From: Conus ventricosus
Taxonomy: Eukaryota; Mollusca; Gastropoda; Neogastropoda; Conidae
Direction of reading: 5' to 3'
Assembly (NCBI GenBank): GCA_018398815.1
Contig: JAFLJL010014769.1
Location: 10,671-21,468, forward strand
DNA length: 10,798 nt
Positions 1-8,545 of this stretch are shown piece after piece. The stretch's first letter is position 1. Every line of letters begins with the position of its first letter. A program made the translations under genes and the position numbers. The notes under the pieces were generated by a model. It searched no databases, was not told where the DNA came from, and worked only from the letters and a program-made list of their open reading frames with translations.

Positions 1-1429
1 CAGTTTCATCTCACCTTTCCATTAAAATTCAGTCTCACCTCACCTTTCCATTTACCTTTAGTCCCATCTCATCTTTCCATCATCTTCAGTCTCATTTCAC
101 CTTTCCATTCACCTTCAGTCTCATCTCACCTTTCCATTCACTTTCAGTCTCACCTCTCCTTTCCATTCACCTTCAATCTCACCTCATCTTTCCATTCATC
201 TTCAGTCTCATCTGACCTTTCAATTCACTTTCAGTCTCATCTAACCTTTCCATTCACCTTTAGTCTCATCTCATCTTTCCATTCACGTTCAGTCTCATCT
301 TACCTTTGCATTCACCTTCAGTCTCATGTCACCTTTTCATTCACTTTCAGTCTCATCTCACCTTGACATTCACTTTCAGTCTCATCTCACCTTTCCATTC
401 ACCTTCAATCTCACCTCATCTTTCCATTCATCTTTAGTCTAATCTTACCTTTCCATTCACATTCAGTCTCGTCTCACCTTTACATTCACCTTTAGTCTCA
501 TCTCACCTTTCCATTCACCTTCAGTCTCATCTCACCTTTCCATTCACCTTTAGTTTCATCTCACCTTTCCATTCACGTTCAGTCTCATCTCACCTTTCCA
601 TTCACCTTCAGTCTCATCTCACCTTTCCATTCACCTTCGGTCTCATCTCACCTTTCCATTCACCTTCAGTCTCACCTCACCTTTCCAGTAAATTCAGTCT
701 GATCTCACGTATCCATTACATTCAGTCTCATCTCACCTTTCCGTTCATCTTCAGTCTCATCTCACTTTTCCATTCACCTTCAGTCTCATCTCACTTTCGA
801 TTATATTTAGTCTCATCTCACCTTTCCATTCATCTTCAGTCTCATCTCACCATTCAATTCACTTTCAGTCTCATCTCATCTTTCCATTCACCTTCAGTTT
901 CATCTCACCTTTGCATTACAATTCAGACCATCTCACCTTTCCATTCACCTTTAGTCTCATCTCACCTTTCCATTCACCTTCAGTCTCATCTCACCTTTCC
1001 ATTCACTTTCAGTCTCATCTCACCTTTCCATTCACCTTCAATCTCACCTCATCTTTCCATTCATCTTTAGTCTAATCTCACCTTTCCATTCACTTTCAGC
1101 CTCGTCTCACGTTTCCATTCACCTTCAGTCTCATCTCACCTTTCCATTCACTTTCAGTCTCATCTCACCTTTCCATTCACCTTCAATCTCACCTCATCTT
1201 TCCATTCATCTTTAGTCTAATCTCACCTTTCCATTCACTTTCAGCCTCGTCTCACGTTTCCATTCACTTTCAGTCTCATCTCACCTTTGGATTCATCTTC
1301 AGTCTCATCTCACCTTTCCATTCACGTTCAGTCTCATCTCACCTTTCCATTCACCTTTAGTCTCATCTCACCTTTCCATTCACCTTTAGTCTCATCTCAC
1401 CTTTCTATTGACCTTCAGTATCATCTCAC
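1..1429 (-). repeat. 29-bp minisatellite of donor-like units, downstream of exon C
   Basis: About 49 tandem copies of a 29-bp unit fill this stretch and run off the left edge. Read on the plus strand, each unit carries TTTCCATTCACCTTC followed by AGTCTCATCTCACC. On the transcribed minus strand each unit reads AAAGGTGAGATGAGACTG followed by AAGGTGAATGG. Both AAG|GTGAGAT and AAG|GTGAAT resemble a 5' splice site, so a unit offers two donor-like sites. The array begins at the donor of exon C, where the junction reads ATAG|GTGAGATGATACTG, clearly homologous to the repeat unit. Copies differ by scattered substitutions, and a few units have indels, for example near 690-720 and 905-930. One longer block, about 970-1100, recurs at about 1100-1240 with the same variants. 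I infer that this is intronic sequence of the minus-strand gene. Confidence 0.93.
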
Positions 1430-1697
1430 CTATCCACCTGTAGTGCCAGTCGCTCTTGCTCTCTGGCATGGCGCTTGACGCGGTCAATGATTGGCCGAAG
1501 ACGAGCCCGCTCCCGCCGCGACAGGCCCCTGGCCGGCTGGTCACCTCGGACAGCCCGCTCCGCCGCGACAGGCCCCTGGCCGGCTGGTCACCGCGGACGG
1601 ACACAGGTCGAGTTCTACGGCGGAGAGATACTGGAGGTCCCACACCTCGTTGGTCGTTCCTGAATCGCCGCCAGTCTTGGACAACCCTGAAATTGCC
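1430..1697 (-). CDS. Putative exon C of an unidentified minus-strand gene, possibly frame-disrupted
   Basis: A GC-rich unique island lies between two low-complexity arrays. Its acceptor reads GACCCTCTTTCAG (AG at 1699-1698) and its donor ATAG|GTGAGATG (GT at 1429-1428). A second acceptor (CAG ending at 1687) and a second donor (CAG|GTGG, GT at 1437-1436) are possible. Three frames compete. The frame open across the whole exon, and in phase with exon B, gives an arginine-rich peptide that does not look natural. A second frame, open from 1696 to a TGA at 1543-1541, contains NEVWDLQYLSAVELDL. A third, open from 1587 to the donor, contains RLRPIIDRVKRHAREQERL. The last two look like real protein but need a frame change between 1587 and 1544, inside an in-exon duplication. 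I do not recognise the protein. It may be a pseudogene, a base error in the assembly, or an exon whose true frame I have misjudged. Confidence 0.5.
1504..1592. repeat. Two-copy 47/48-bp tandem duplication inside exon C
   Basis: The segment at 1504-1545 (42 bp, starting AGCCCGCTCCCGCCGCG) recurs at 1552-1592 (41 bp, starting AGCCCGCTCCGCCGCG). The only difference within the matched part is one missing C. The offset is therefore 48 at one end and 47 at the other. With the base present, the duplication would add 16 codons in frame. Without it, the frame shifts. The unit is GC-rich and unrelated to the flanking minisatellites. The two copies are otherwise identical, so the duplication looks recent, or it is an assembly artefact. 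Confidence 0.85.
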
Positions 1698-1714
1698 CTG
1701 AAAGAGGGTCAAGG

Positions 1715-2125
1715 CCAAGTAAAGAGTGAGGTAAAAAGTCAGATAATGGGTGAGGTAAAAAGTCAGATAAAGGGTGAGGTAAAAAGTCAGATAAAGGGTG
1801 AAGTAAAAAGTCAGATAAAGGGTGAGGTAAAAAGTCAGATAATGGGTGAGGTAAAAAGTCAGATAATGGGTGAGGTAAAAAGTCAGATAAAGGGTGAGGT
1901 AAAAAGTCAGATAAAGGGTGAGGTAAAAAGTCAGATAAAGGGTGAGTGAAAAACTCAGATAAAGGGTGAGGTAAAAAGTCAGATAAAGGGTGAGGTAAAA
2001 GGTCAGATAATGGGTGAGGTAAAAAGTCAGATAATGGGTGAGGTAAAAGGTCAGATAATGGGTGAGGTAAAAAGCCAGATAATGGGTGAGGTAAAAAGTC
2101 AGATGAAGGGTGAAAGGCCAGGTAA
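1715..2125 (-). repeat. 24-bp minisatellite, branch-point and pyrimidine rich, just upstream of exon C
   Basis: About 17 copies of a 24-bp unit. On the plus strand each unit reads GGGTGAGGTAAAAAGTCAG followed by ATAAA or ATAAT. In transcript sense each reads ATCTGACTTTTTACCTCACCC. CTGAC fits the metazoan branch-point pattern and is followed by a pyrimidine run. The array stops about 17 bp before the acceptor AG of exon C, so it would supply the branch-point and polypyrimidine region, with many spare copies. The AG itself is not part of the unit. Confidence 0.92.
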
Positions 2126-2617
2126 AGAGTGAGATGCTTGGCAAGGTCAAGGGTGAGTTAAAGGATTGGCAAGATCAAGGGTGAGTTTAAGGATAGGCAA
2201 GGAAAAGGATGAGTTAAAGGATAGGCAAGGTAAAGGGTGAGTTAAAAGATAGGCAAGGTAAAGGGTGAGTTAAAAGATAGGTAAGGTAAAGGGTGAGTTA
2301 AAGGATAGGCAAGGTAAAGGGTGAGTTAAAAGATAGGCAAGGTAAAGGGTGAGTTAAAAATAGACAAGGTAAAGGGTGAGTTAAAGGATAGGCAAGGTAA
2401 AGGGTGAGTTAAAAGATAGGCAAGGTAAAGGGTGAGTTAAAAGATAGGTAAGGTAAAGGGTGACTTAAAGGATAGGCAAGTAAAGGGTGAGTTAAAGGAT
2501 AAGCAAGATCAAGGGTGAGTTAAAGGATAAGCAAGATCAAGGGTGAGTTAAAAGATAGGCAAGGTGAAGGGTGAATTAAAGGATAGACAAGGTAAAAGAT
2601 GAGTTAAAAGATAAGGT
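2126..2617 (-). repeat. 28-bp minisatellite in intron B-C
   Basis: About 17 copies of a unit near 28 bp reading, on the plus strand, GGCAAGGTAAAGGGTGAGTT followed by AAAAGATA. Some copies have small indels, such as a loss in the A run near 2355 and a shorter copy near 2475. The GGGTGAG and TTAAAAG segments align with the neighbouring 24-bp unit, and GGCAAGGTAAAGG aligns with the 28-bp unit at 3148-3640. The arrays in this intron therefore look related by descent. In transcript sense the unit is pyrimidine rich and contains TTTTAACTCACCC, a weak branch-point-like element. Confidence 0.9.
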
Positions 2618-3105
2618 AATGGGTTAGGAAAAAGGCGGGTAAACAGCAAAATAAATGGTAAGGTAACGGGTTAGGGAAAAGGCGGTGAACAGCAAAATAA
2701 ATGGTAAGGTAACGGGTTAGGGAAAAGGCGGTAAACAGCAAAATAAATGGTAAGGTAACGGGTTAGGGAAAAGGCGGGTAAACAGCAAAATAAATGGTAA
2801 GGTAACGGGTTAGGGAAAAGGCGGTAAACAGCAAAATAAATGGTAAGGTAACGGGTTAGGGAAAAGGCGGTAAACAGCAAAATAAATGGTAAGGTAAAGG
2901 GTTAGGGAAAAGGCGGGTAAACAGCAAAATAAATGGTAAGGTAAAGGGTTAGGGAAAAGGCGGGTAAACAGCAAAATAAATGGTAAGGTAAAGGGTTAGG
3001 GAAAAGGCGGGTAAACAGCAAAATAAATGGTAAGGTAATGGGTTAGGGAAAAAGGCGGGTAAACAGCAAAATAAATGGTAAGGTAACGGGTTAGGGAAAG
3101 GACGA
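2618..3105 (-). repeat. 46/47-bp minisatellite in intron B-C
   Basis: About 11 copies of a unit alternating between 46 and 47 bp through GGCGGT or GGCGGGT. Plus-strand landmarks are GGGTTAGGGAAAAGGCG, TAAACAGCAAAATAAATGG and TAAGGTAAC. In transcript sense each unit contains TTTTCCCTAACCC. CCTAAC is a good match to the branch-point consensus and lies in a pyrimidine-rich tract. Variation is light (GTAACG versus GTAAAG), with the GTAAAG copies clustered at about 2880-3000. Confidence 0.92.
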
Positions 3106-3147
3106 GGTGAAGCGTTGGGAAAAAGGTAAGGTAAAGAACAAGACAGT
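3106..3147. other. Transition between the 46/47-bp and 28-bp arrays
   Basis: About 40 bp of purine-rich sequence that matches neither neighbouring unit well, although it shares short AAGGTAA strings with both. I see nothing else in it. Confidence 0.5.
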
Positions 3148-3640
3148 AGGCAAGGTAAAGGAGAAGGTATACAGAAGGCAGGGAAAAAGAGAAGGTATAC
3201 AGAAGGCAAGGTAAAGGAGAAGGTATACAGAAGGCAAGGGAAAGGAGAAGGTACACAGAAGGCAAGGGAAAGGAGAAGGTACACAGAAGGCAAGGGAAAG
3301 GAGAAGGTATACAGCAGGCAAGGGAAAGGAGAAGGTATACAGCAGGCAAGGTAAAGGAGAAGGTATACAGAAGGCAAGGTAAAGGAGAAGGTATACAGAA
3401 GGCAAGGGAAAGGAGAAGGTATACAGAAGGCAAGGGAAAGGAGAAGGTACACAGAAGGCAAGGGAAAGGAGAAGGTATACAGCAGGCAAGAGAAAGGAGA
3501 AGGTATACAGCAGGCAAGGGAAAGGAGAAGGTATACAGCAGGCAAGGGAAAGGAGAAGGTATACAGCAGGCAAGGTAAAGGAGAAGGTATACAGAAGGCA
3601 AGGGAAAGGAGAAGGTACACAGCAGGCAGGGAAAAGGACG
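3148..3640 (-). repeat. 28-bp purine/pyrimidine-asymmetric minisatellite downstream of exon B
   Basis: About 17 copies of a 28-bp unit with plus-strand landmarks GGCAAGGGAAAGGAG and AAGGTATACAGAA. Variants (GGGA/GGTA, TATACAG/TACACAG, AGAA/AGCA) are shuffled between copies. The plus strand is almost all purine apart from TATAC and GC, so the transcript strand is CT-rich. The unit has no stop codons on the minus strand, which gives three overlapping minus-strand open frames that I do not regard as genes. The array lies about 100 bp past the donor of exon B, separated from it by a CA/TG microsatellite. Confidence 0.93.
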
Positions 3641-3699
3641 AAGCATGTAGAAGAAAAGGTAAAAGACGTGGCATATCAAAGGAAAGTGGTGTACTATAG

Positions 3700-3730
3700 T
3701 CTGGTGCGTGCGTGCGTGTGTGTGTGTTAC
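3700..3730. repeat. TGCG/TG microsatellite next to the donor of exon B
   Basis: A short run of GTGCGTGCGTGCG followed by TGTGTGTGTGT on the plus strand. On the transcript it is a CA-rich tract about 15-45 nt past the exon B donor. Intronic CA repeats near donors can influence splicing, but nothing here shows that directly. Confidence 0.85.
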
Positions 3731-3746
3731 AAAGCCACACTCTCAC

Positions 3747-3842
3747 CCTGTAGTTGTCCATACTCTGAGCCAGGAGGTCGGAGGCCTTGTACAACAGATC
3801 CCTGCCCACCGTCAGATTGCTGCGACTGCTGCTGAGGATGGC
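3747..3842 (-). CDS. Putative exon B of an unidentified minus-strand gene, 32 codons
   Basis: This is a 96-nt unique island in phase 0 at both ends. Its acceptor is GATGTATTGCAG (AG at 3844-3843) and its donor is TACAGG|GTGAGA (GT at 3746-3745). The peptide begins AILSSSRSN and continues LTVGRDLLYKASDLLAQS, ending MDNYR. It looks like an amphipathic helix and carries one N-glycosylation sequon (NLT). The phase matches exon A, which ends in phase 0 with either candidate donor. I do not recognise the family. A helical extracellular segment, such as the GAIN region of an adhesion receptor, is a guess I could not support further. A second minus-strand frame is also open but is glutamine- and glycine-rich and less protein-like. 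Confidence 0.65.
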
Positions 3843-6495
3843 CTGCAATACATCACCCACATTCACCCTACATCAGTCCTGGCCTGCAATACATCACCCA
3901 CATTCACCCTACATCAATCGTGGCCTGCAATACATCACCCACATTCACCCCACATCAGCCCTGGCCTGCAATACATCACCCACATTCACCCCACATCAAT
4001 CGTGGCCTGCAATACATCACCCACATTCACCCCACACCAGTCCTGTCCTGCAATACATCACCCACATTCACCCCACATCAGTCCTGGCCTGCAATACATC
4101 ACCCACATTCACCCCACATCAATCGTGGCCTGCAATACATCACCCACATTCACCCCACACCAGTCCTGGCCTGCAATACATCACCCACATTCACCCCACA
4201 TCAGTCCTGGCCTGCAATACATCACCCACATTCACCCCACATCAATCGTGGCCTGCAATACATCACCCACATTCACCCTACATCAATCGTGGCCTGCAAT
4301 ACATCACCCACATTCACCCCCACATCAGTCCTGGCCTGCAGTACATCACCTACATTCACCCTACATCAGTCATGGCCTGCAATACATCACCCACATTCAC
4401 CCCACATCAGTCATGGCCTGCAATACATCACCAACATTCACCCTACAATAATTATGGCCTGCAATACATCGCCCTACATCAGTCATGGCCTGCAATACAT
4501 CACCTATATTCACCCTTCTGTAATACATCACCCACATTCACCCTACATCAGTCATGGCCTGCAATACATCACCCACATTCATCCTACATCAGTCAGGGCC
4601 TGCAATTACATCACACACATTCACCCTACATCAGTCATGGCCTGCAATACATCACCCACATTCACCCTACATCAGTCATGGCCTGCAATACATCACCCAC
4701 ATTCACCCTACATCGGTCATGGCCTGCAATACATCACCCACATTCATCTACATCAGTCAGAGCCTGCAATACATCACCCACATTCACCCTACATCAGTCA
4801 TGGCCTGCAATACATCACCCACATTCATCCTACATCAATCAGGGCCTGCAATACATCACCCTACATCAGTCATGGCCTGCAATACATCACCCTACATCAG
4901 TCAGGGCCTGCAATACATCACCCACATTCATCCTCCATCAGTCAGGGCCTGCAATACATCACCCACATTCATCCTACATCAGTCAGGGCCTGCAATACAT
5001 CACCCACATTCATCCTACATCAGTCAGGGCCTGCAATACATCACCACATTCATCCTACATCAGTCAGGGCCTGCAATACATCACCCACATTCATCCTACA
5101 TCAGTCAGGGCCTGCAATACATCACCCACATTCATCCTACATCAGTCATGGCCTGCAATACATCACCTACATTCACCCTACATCAGTCAGGGCCTGCAAT
5201 ACATCACCCACATTCGTCCTACATCAGTCAGGGCCTGCAATACATCACCAACATTCATCCTACATCAGTCAGGGCCTGTAATACATCACCCACATTCATC
5301 CTACATCAGTCATGGCCTGCAATACATCATCCACATTCACCCTACATCAGTCACGGCCTGCAATACATCACCCACATTCATCCTACATCAGTCAGGGCCT
5401 ACAATACATCACCCACATTCACCCTACATCAGTCATGGCCTGCAATACATCACCCACATTCATCCTACATCAGTCAGGGCCTGCAATACATCACCCCCAT
5501 TCATCTTACATCAGTCATGGCCTGCAATACATCACCCCATTCATCCTACATCAGTCAGGGCCTGCAATACATCACCGTACATCAGTCATGGCCTGCACTA
5601 CATCACCTACATCAGTCATGGAAGCAATACATCACCAACATTCATCCTACATCAGTCATGGCATGCAATACATCATAAACATTCATCCTACATCAGTCAT
5701 GGCCTGCAATACATCACCCTACATCAGTCATGGCCTGCAATACATCACCCACATTCGTCCTACATCAGTCAGGGCCTGCAATACATCACCCTACATCAGT
5801 CATGGCCTGCAATACATCACCCTACATTAGTCATGGCCTGCAATACATCACCCACATTCATCCTACATCAGTCAGGGCCTGCAATACATCACACACATTC
5901 ATCCTACATCAGTCAGGGCCTGCAATACATCACCCACATTCATCCTACATCAGTCAGGGCCTGCAATACATCACCCACATTCATCCTACATCAGTCAGGG
6001 CCAGCAATACATCACCCACATTCATCCTACATCAGTCAGGGCCAACAATACATCACCCACATTCATCCTACATCAGTCAGGGCCTGCAATACATCACCCA
6101 CATTCATCCTACATCAGTCAGGGCCTGCAATACATCATCCACATTCATCCTACATCAGTCATGGCCTGCAATACATCACCCACATTCATCCTACATCAGT
6201 CAGGGCCTGCAATACATCATCCACATTCATCCTACATCAGTCAGGGCCTGCAATACATCACCCACATTCATCCTACATCAGTCATGGCCTGCAATACATC
6301 ACCCACATTCATCCTACATCAGTCATGGCCTGCAATACATCACTCACATTCATCCTACATCAGTCATGGCCTGCAATACATCACCCCCATTCATCTTACA
6401 TCAGTCATGGCCTGCAATACATCACCCACATTCATCCTACATCAGTCAGGGCCTGCAATACATCACACACATTCATCCTACATCAGTCAGGGCTG
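3843..6495 (-). repeat. 41-bp minisatellite of 3'-splice-site units, upstream of exon B
   Basis: About 65 copies of a 41-bp unit, with plus-strand landmarks GCCTGCAATACATCACCCAC, ATTCATCCTACATC and AGTCAGG. Shorter units of about 31 bp, lacking the ACATTCATCC segment, recur for example at 4463-4485, 4855-4910, 5575-5600 and 5715-5830. In transcript sense each unit reads CCTGACTGATG, then 22 nt, then ATTGCAG|GCC. Candidate branch-point adenines lie about 34 nt before the AG, within the usual range. The array begins exactly at the acceptor of exon B, whose GATGTATTGCAG|GCCAT is the last copy. Three variant zones occur: ATCGTGG/GTCCTGG next to the exon, GTCATGG in the middle, and GTCAGGG with GTCATGG distally. 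The plus strand has no stop codon in any frame of the unit, so very long plus-strand open frames arise; I reject these as genes. Confidence 0.95.
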
Positions 6496-6545
6496 CAGTG
6501 CACCCATACACCAATGTGTGTCCGGCAAGAACCCTCTAAATACTA
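6496..6545. other. Spacer between the 41-bp and 21-bp arrays
   Basis: Unique sequence of about 50 bp between two arrays. I find no convincing splice sites or coding signal in it. Confidence 0.5.
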
Positions 6546-7005
6546 GTGTGACAAAAACAGTTCTGTATGTGGCAAAGACAGGTCTGTGTATGGCAAAACC
6601 AGGTCTGTATGTGACAAAGACAGATCTATAAGTGACAAAGACAGGTCTGTGTGTGACAAAGACAGGTCTGTATGTGATAAAGACAGGTCTGTGTGTGACA
6701 AAGACAGGTCTGTATGTGACAAAGCCAGGTCTGTATGTGACAAAGCCAGGTCTGTGTGTGGCAAAGCCAGGTCTGTTTGTGGCAAAGACAGGTCTGTATG
6801 TGACAAAGACAGGTCTGTATGTGACAAAGCCAGGTCTGTGTGTGGCAAAGCCAGGTCTGTGTGTGGCAAAGACAGGCCTGTATGTGGCAAAGTCAGGTCT
6901 GTATATACGTATGTGACAAATACAGGTCTGTGCCAGGTCAGTATGTGGCAAAGCCAGGTCTGTGTGTGGCAAAGCCAGGTCTGTATGTAGCAAAGCCAGA
7001 TCTGT
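6546..7005 (-). repeat. 21-bp minisatellite in intron A-B
   Basis: About 21 copies of a 21-bp unit reading GACAAAGACAGGTCTGTATG plus T on the plus strand. Common variants are GGCAAAG, GCCAGG and TGTGTGTG. One insertion-bearing stretch lies at about 6900-6940. In transcript sense a unit contains TTTGTCACATACAG, an acceptor-like string. The unit length is divisible by three and lacks stops in several frames, so open frames appear on both strands; their repetitive peptides are by-products of the array. Confidence 0.92.
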
Positions 7006-7240
7006 CAGTCTACAGTCTTCACAACGACGTGTGCACTGTACACAGGCACCAGCAGCCAGGACCCCCTCCCTCTCCACAGTCATGAAGTTTTTGTGCTTTT
7101 ATTACACTGCTCCTGTCTGGCCTGCCGCCAACCAAACCAGCACGGACATCATGTTTTGTGGCTTCGTCATCACCCCCACTCCCCATCCCCACTTCCCACC
7201 CCCTTTCCCTGCCTACCCGTTACGAAGGCTGTGAACAGCG
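7006..7240. other. Mostly unique intronic sequence
   Basis: About 235 bp without clear tandem periodicity. On the minus strand, 7005-7083 reads as a cysteine-containing open stretch (TVEREGVLAAGACVQCTRRC), but I find no good acceptor or donor around it, so I do not call an exon. Part of 7090-7240, with its CCCCACTCC and CTGCC strings, may be a very decayed copy of the 82-bp unit. Confidence 0.45.
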
Positions 7241-7521
7241 ATCGAGTTGCGTGTTATAAAGAGTCAGTGTTGTGTTTGTCTCCACTGTTTGCTCAAACAA
7301 AGCCTATGACACACCATCCGAGTGCCGTCAATGGTGTGGTTTTATTGCCCCCCCCCCCCCTCTCTTCCTCACTACGTGCTCTAACAAAGCCTATGACATG
7401 GGGTTTATTATCTGCCCTGCCTACCTCCACTGAAGCCTGAGACCAACTGACTGTGTTTCATGTTTTTAGAAAAGTTGACGTTGTGGGTTTATTATTCCCC
7501 TGCCTGGCTCTTTCAAAGCCT
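7241..7521 (-). repeat. Decayed distal copies of the 82-bp repeat
   Basis: Diverged copies of the unit that is clean at 8237-8545. They are recognised by GAGTCAGTG, TGTGGTTTTATT and CAAAGCCTATGAC, and are anchored near 7261, 7325 and 7475 at irregular spacing. A run of 13 C lies at 7348-7360. These copies lie furthest from exon A and are the most divergent. Confidence 0.75.
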
Positions 7522-7892
7522 GTCTGCCTGTCTTGCGTATTAAACAGAGTTAAAAGTCTGCCTGTCTTGTGTATTAAACAGAGTTAAAAGTTTGCCTGTC
7601 TTGCGTATTAAACAGAGTTAAAAGTCTGCCTGCCTTGTGTATTAAACAGAGTTAAAAGTCTGCCTGTCATGCGTATTAAACAGAGTTAAAAGTCTGCCTG
7701 TCTTGTGTATTAAACAGAGTTAAAAGTCTGCCTGTCTTGTGTATTAAACAGAGTTAAAAGTCTGCCTGTCTTGTGTATTAAACAGAGTTAAAAGTCTGCC
7801 TGTCTTGTGTATTAAACAGAGTTAAAAGTCTGCCTGTCTTGCGTATTAAACAGTTAAAAGTCTGCCTGTCTTGTGTATTAAACAGTTAAAAG
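7522..7892 (-). repeat. Nested 34-bp minisatellite within the 82-bp array
   Basis: Eleven copies at a regular 34-bp spacing (starts at 7522, 7556, 7590 and so on). Plus-strand landmarks are GTCTGCCTGTCTTGTG and TATTAAACAGAGTTAAAA. The last two copies have lost two bases (AAACAGTTAAAA). The TTAAACAGAGTTAAAA end resembles the GTGTTAAAAAGAGTTAA segment of the surrounding 82-bp unit, and the array merges into GCTGTGGTTTTATTACC of that unit. It looks like a secondary expansion of an internally deleted 82-bp unit. Confidence 0.93.
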
Positions 7893-8545
7893 CTGTGGTT
7901 TTATTACCTCCCCTGCCCGCCTGTGTAACGTGTGACTCGCTGACCGTGCTTCATATGAAAACGAGTCAATGTTGTGGTTTTATTCTTTCCCCTGCTTGCC
8001 TTCAACACAGCCTTGACCCACTGCCCGAATCCACGTAAAAAAAAAAAAAAGAGTAGTGGATTTCTTATCTCCCCTGCCTGCCTCTGTCACACCCTGATTG
8101 TCCACTGACCTCGATTCAGGATAGAAAGTGTTAATGTTGTAGTTCTGTCATCTCCTATGCCTGTTGCTTCCCTTCCTGCTCCCTTGTCTCCTCTAACAAC
8201 GCCTGTGACGCACTGACTGTGTTCCGTGTTAAGAAAGAGTCAATGCTGTGGTTTTATTATCTCCCTTGCCTCCTCTAACAACGCCTGTGACGCACTGACT
8301 GTGTTCCGTGTTAAAAAAGAGTCAGTGCTGTGGTTTTATTATCTCCCTTGCCTCCTCTAACAAAGCGTGTGATCTACTGATCGTGTTTTGTGTTAAAAAG
8401 AGCCAATGGTGTTGTTTTATTTTCTCCCTTGCCTCCTCTAACAAACGTCTGTGATCTACTAACAGTGCTCCGTGTTAAAAAGAGTTAATGATGGTGGTTT
8501 TATTATCTCCCCTGCTGCCTCTAAGAAAGACCATGACCCACTGAC
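7893..8545 (-). repeat. 82-bp repeat of donor-like units, downstream of exon A
   Basis: Units anchored by GAGTCAATG, TGGTTTTATTATCTCCC and TGCCTCCTCTAACAA start at 8237, 8319, 8400 and 8482, with spacing of 82, 81 and 82. Earlier, more irregular copies are anchored near 7884, 7961, 8051 and 8126. In transcript sense each clean unit contains CGGAACACAGTCAGTGCGTCA. The end of exon A reads CGAAACACG|GTCAGTGGGTCA, so the unit contains a copy of the candidate donor and about ten exonic bases. Copies become more regular toward the exon. A run of 14 A lies at 8037-8050. Confidence 0.88.

Noticed and set aside
1392..2150. 252-residue minus-strand open frame with TFYLTHYL-type repeats
   Set aside because: It is the 24-bp array (8 codons, stop-free) joined to exon C in its fully open frame. 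The peptide repeat mirrors the DNA repeat.
2618..3105. Repeated GGGTTAGGG suggesting telomere-like sequence
   Set aside because: It occurs once per 46/47-bp unit, not as contiguous TTAGGG repeats, so it looks like a coincidence of the unit sequence.
2949..3866. Long minus-strand open frames with hydrophobic, transmembrane-like leucine and phenylalanine repeats
   Set aside because: They are translations of the CT-rich 28-bp and 46/47-bp arrays. Three overlapping frames are all open, and the only protein-like part is exon B at one end.
3843..6495. CRISPR array
   Set aside because: Copies are directly adjacent, without unique spacers of constant length. The whole unit repeats, and the context is eukaryotic.
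3787..6546. A 919-residue plus-strand open frame and its shorter frame-shifted companions
   Set aside because: The 41-bp unit has no stop in any plus frame, so long open frames are automatic. All three frames give the same rotating repeat, the start lies antisense to exon B, and minus-strand splice sites explain the edge. A gene finder could easily mis-call it as a histidine-rich repeat protein.
7003..7083. Possible fourth exon encoding a cysteine-rich stretch on the minus strand
   Set aside because: No acceptor with a pyrimidine tract lies just upstream, and the open frame continues into the 21-bp array. It could be reconsidered if RNA data show a junction.
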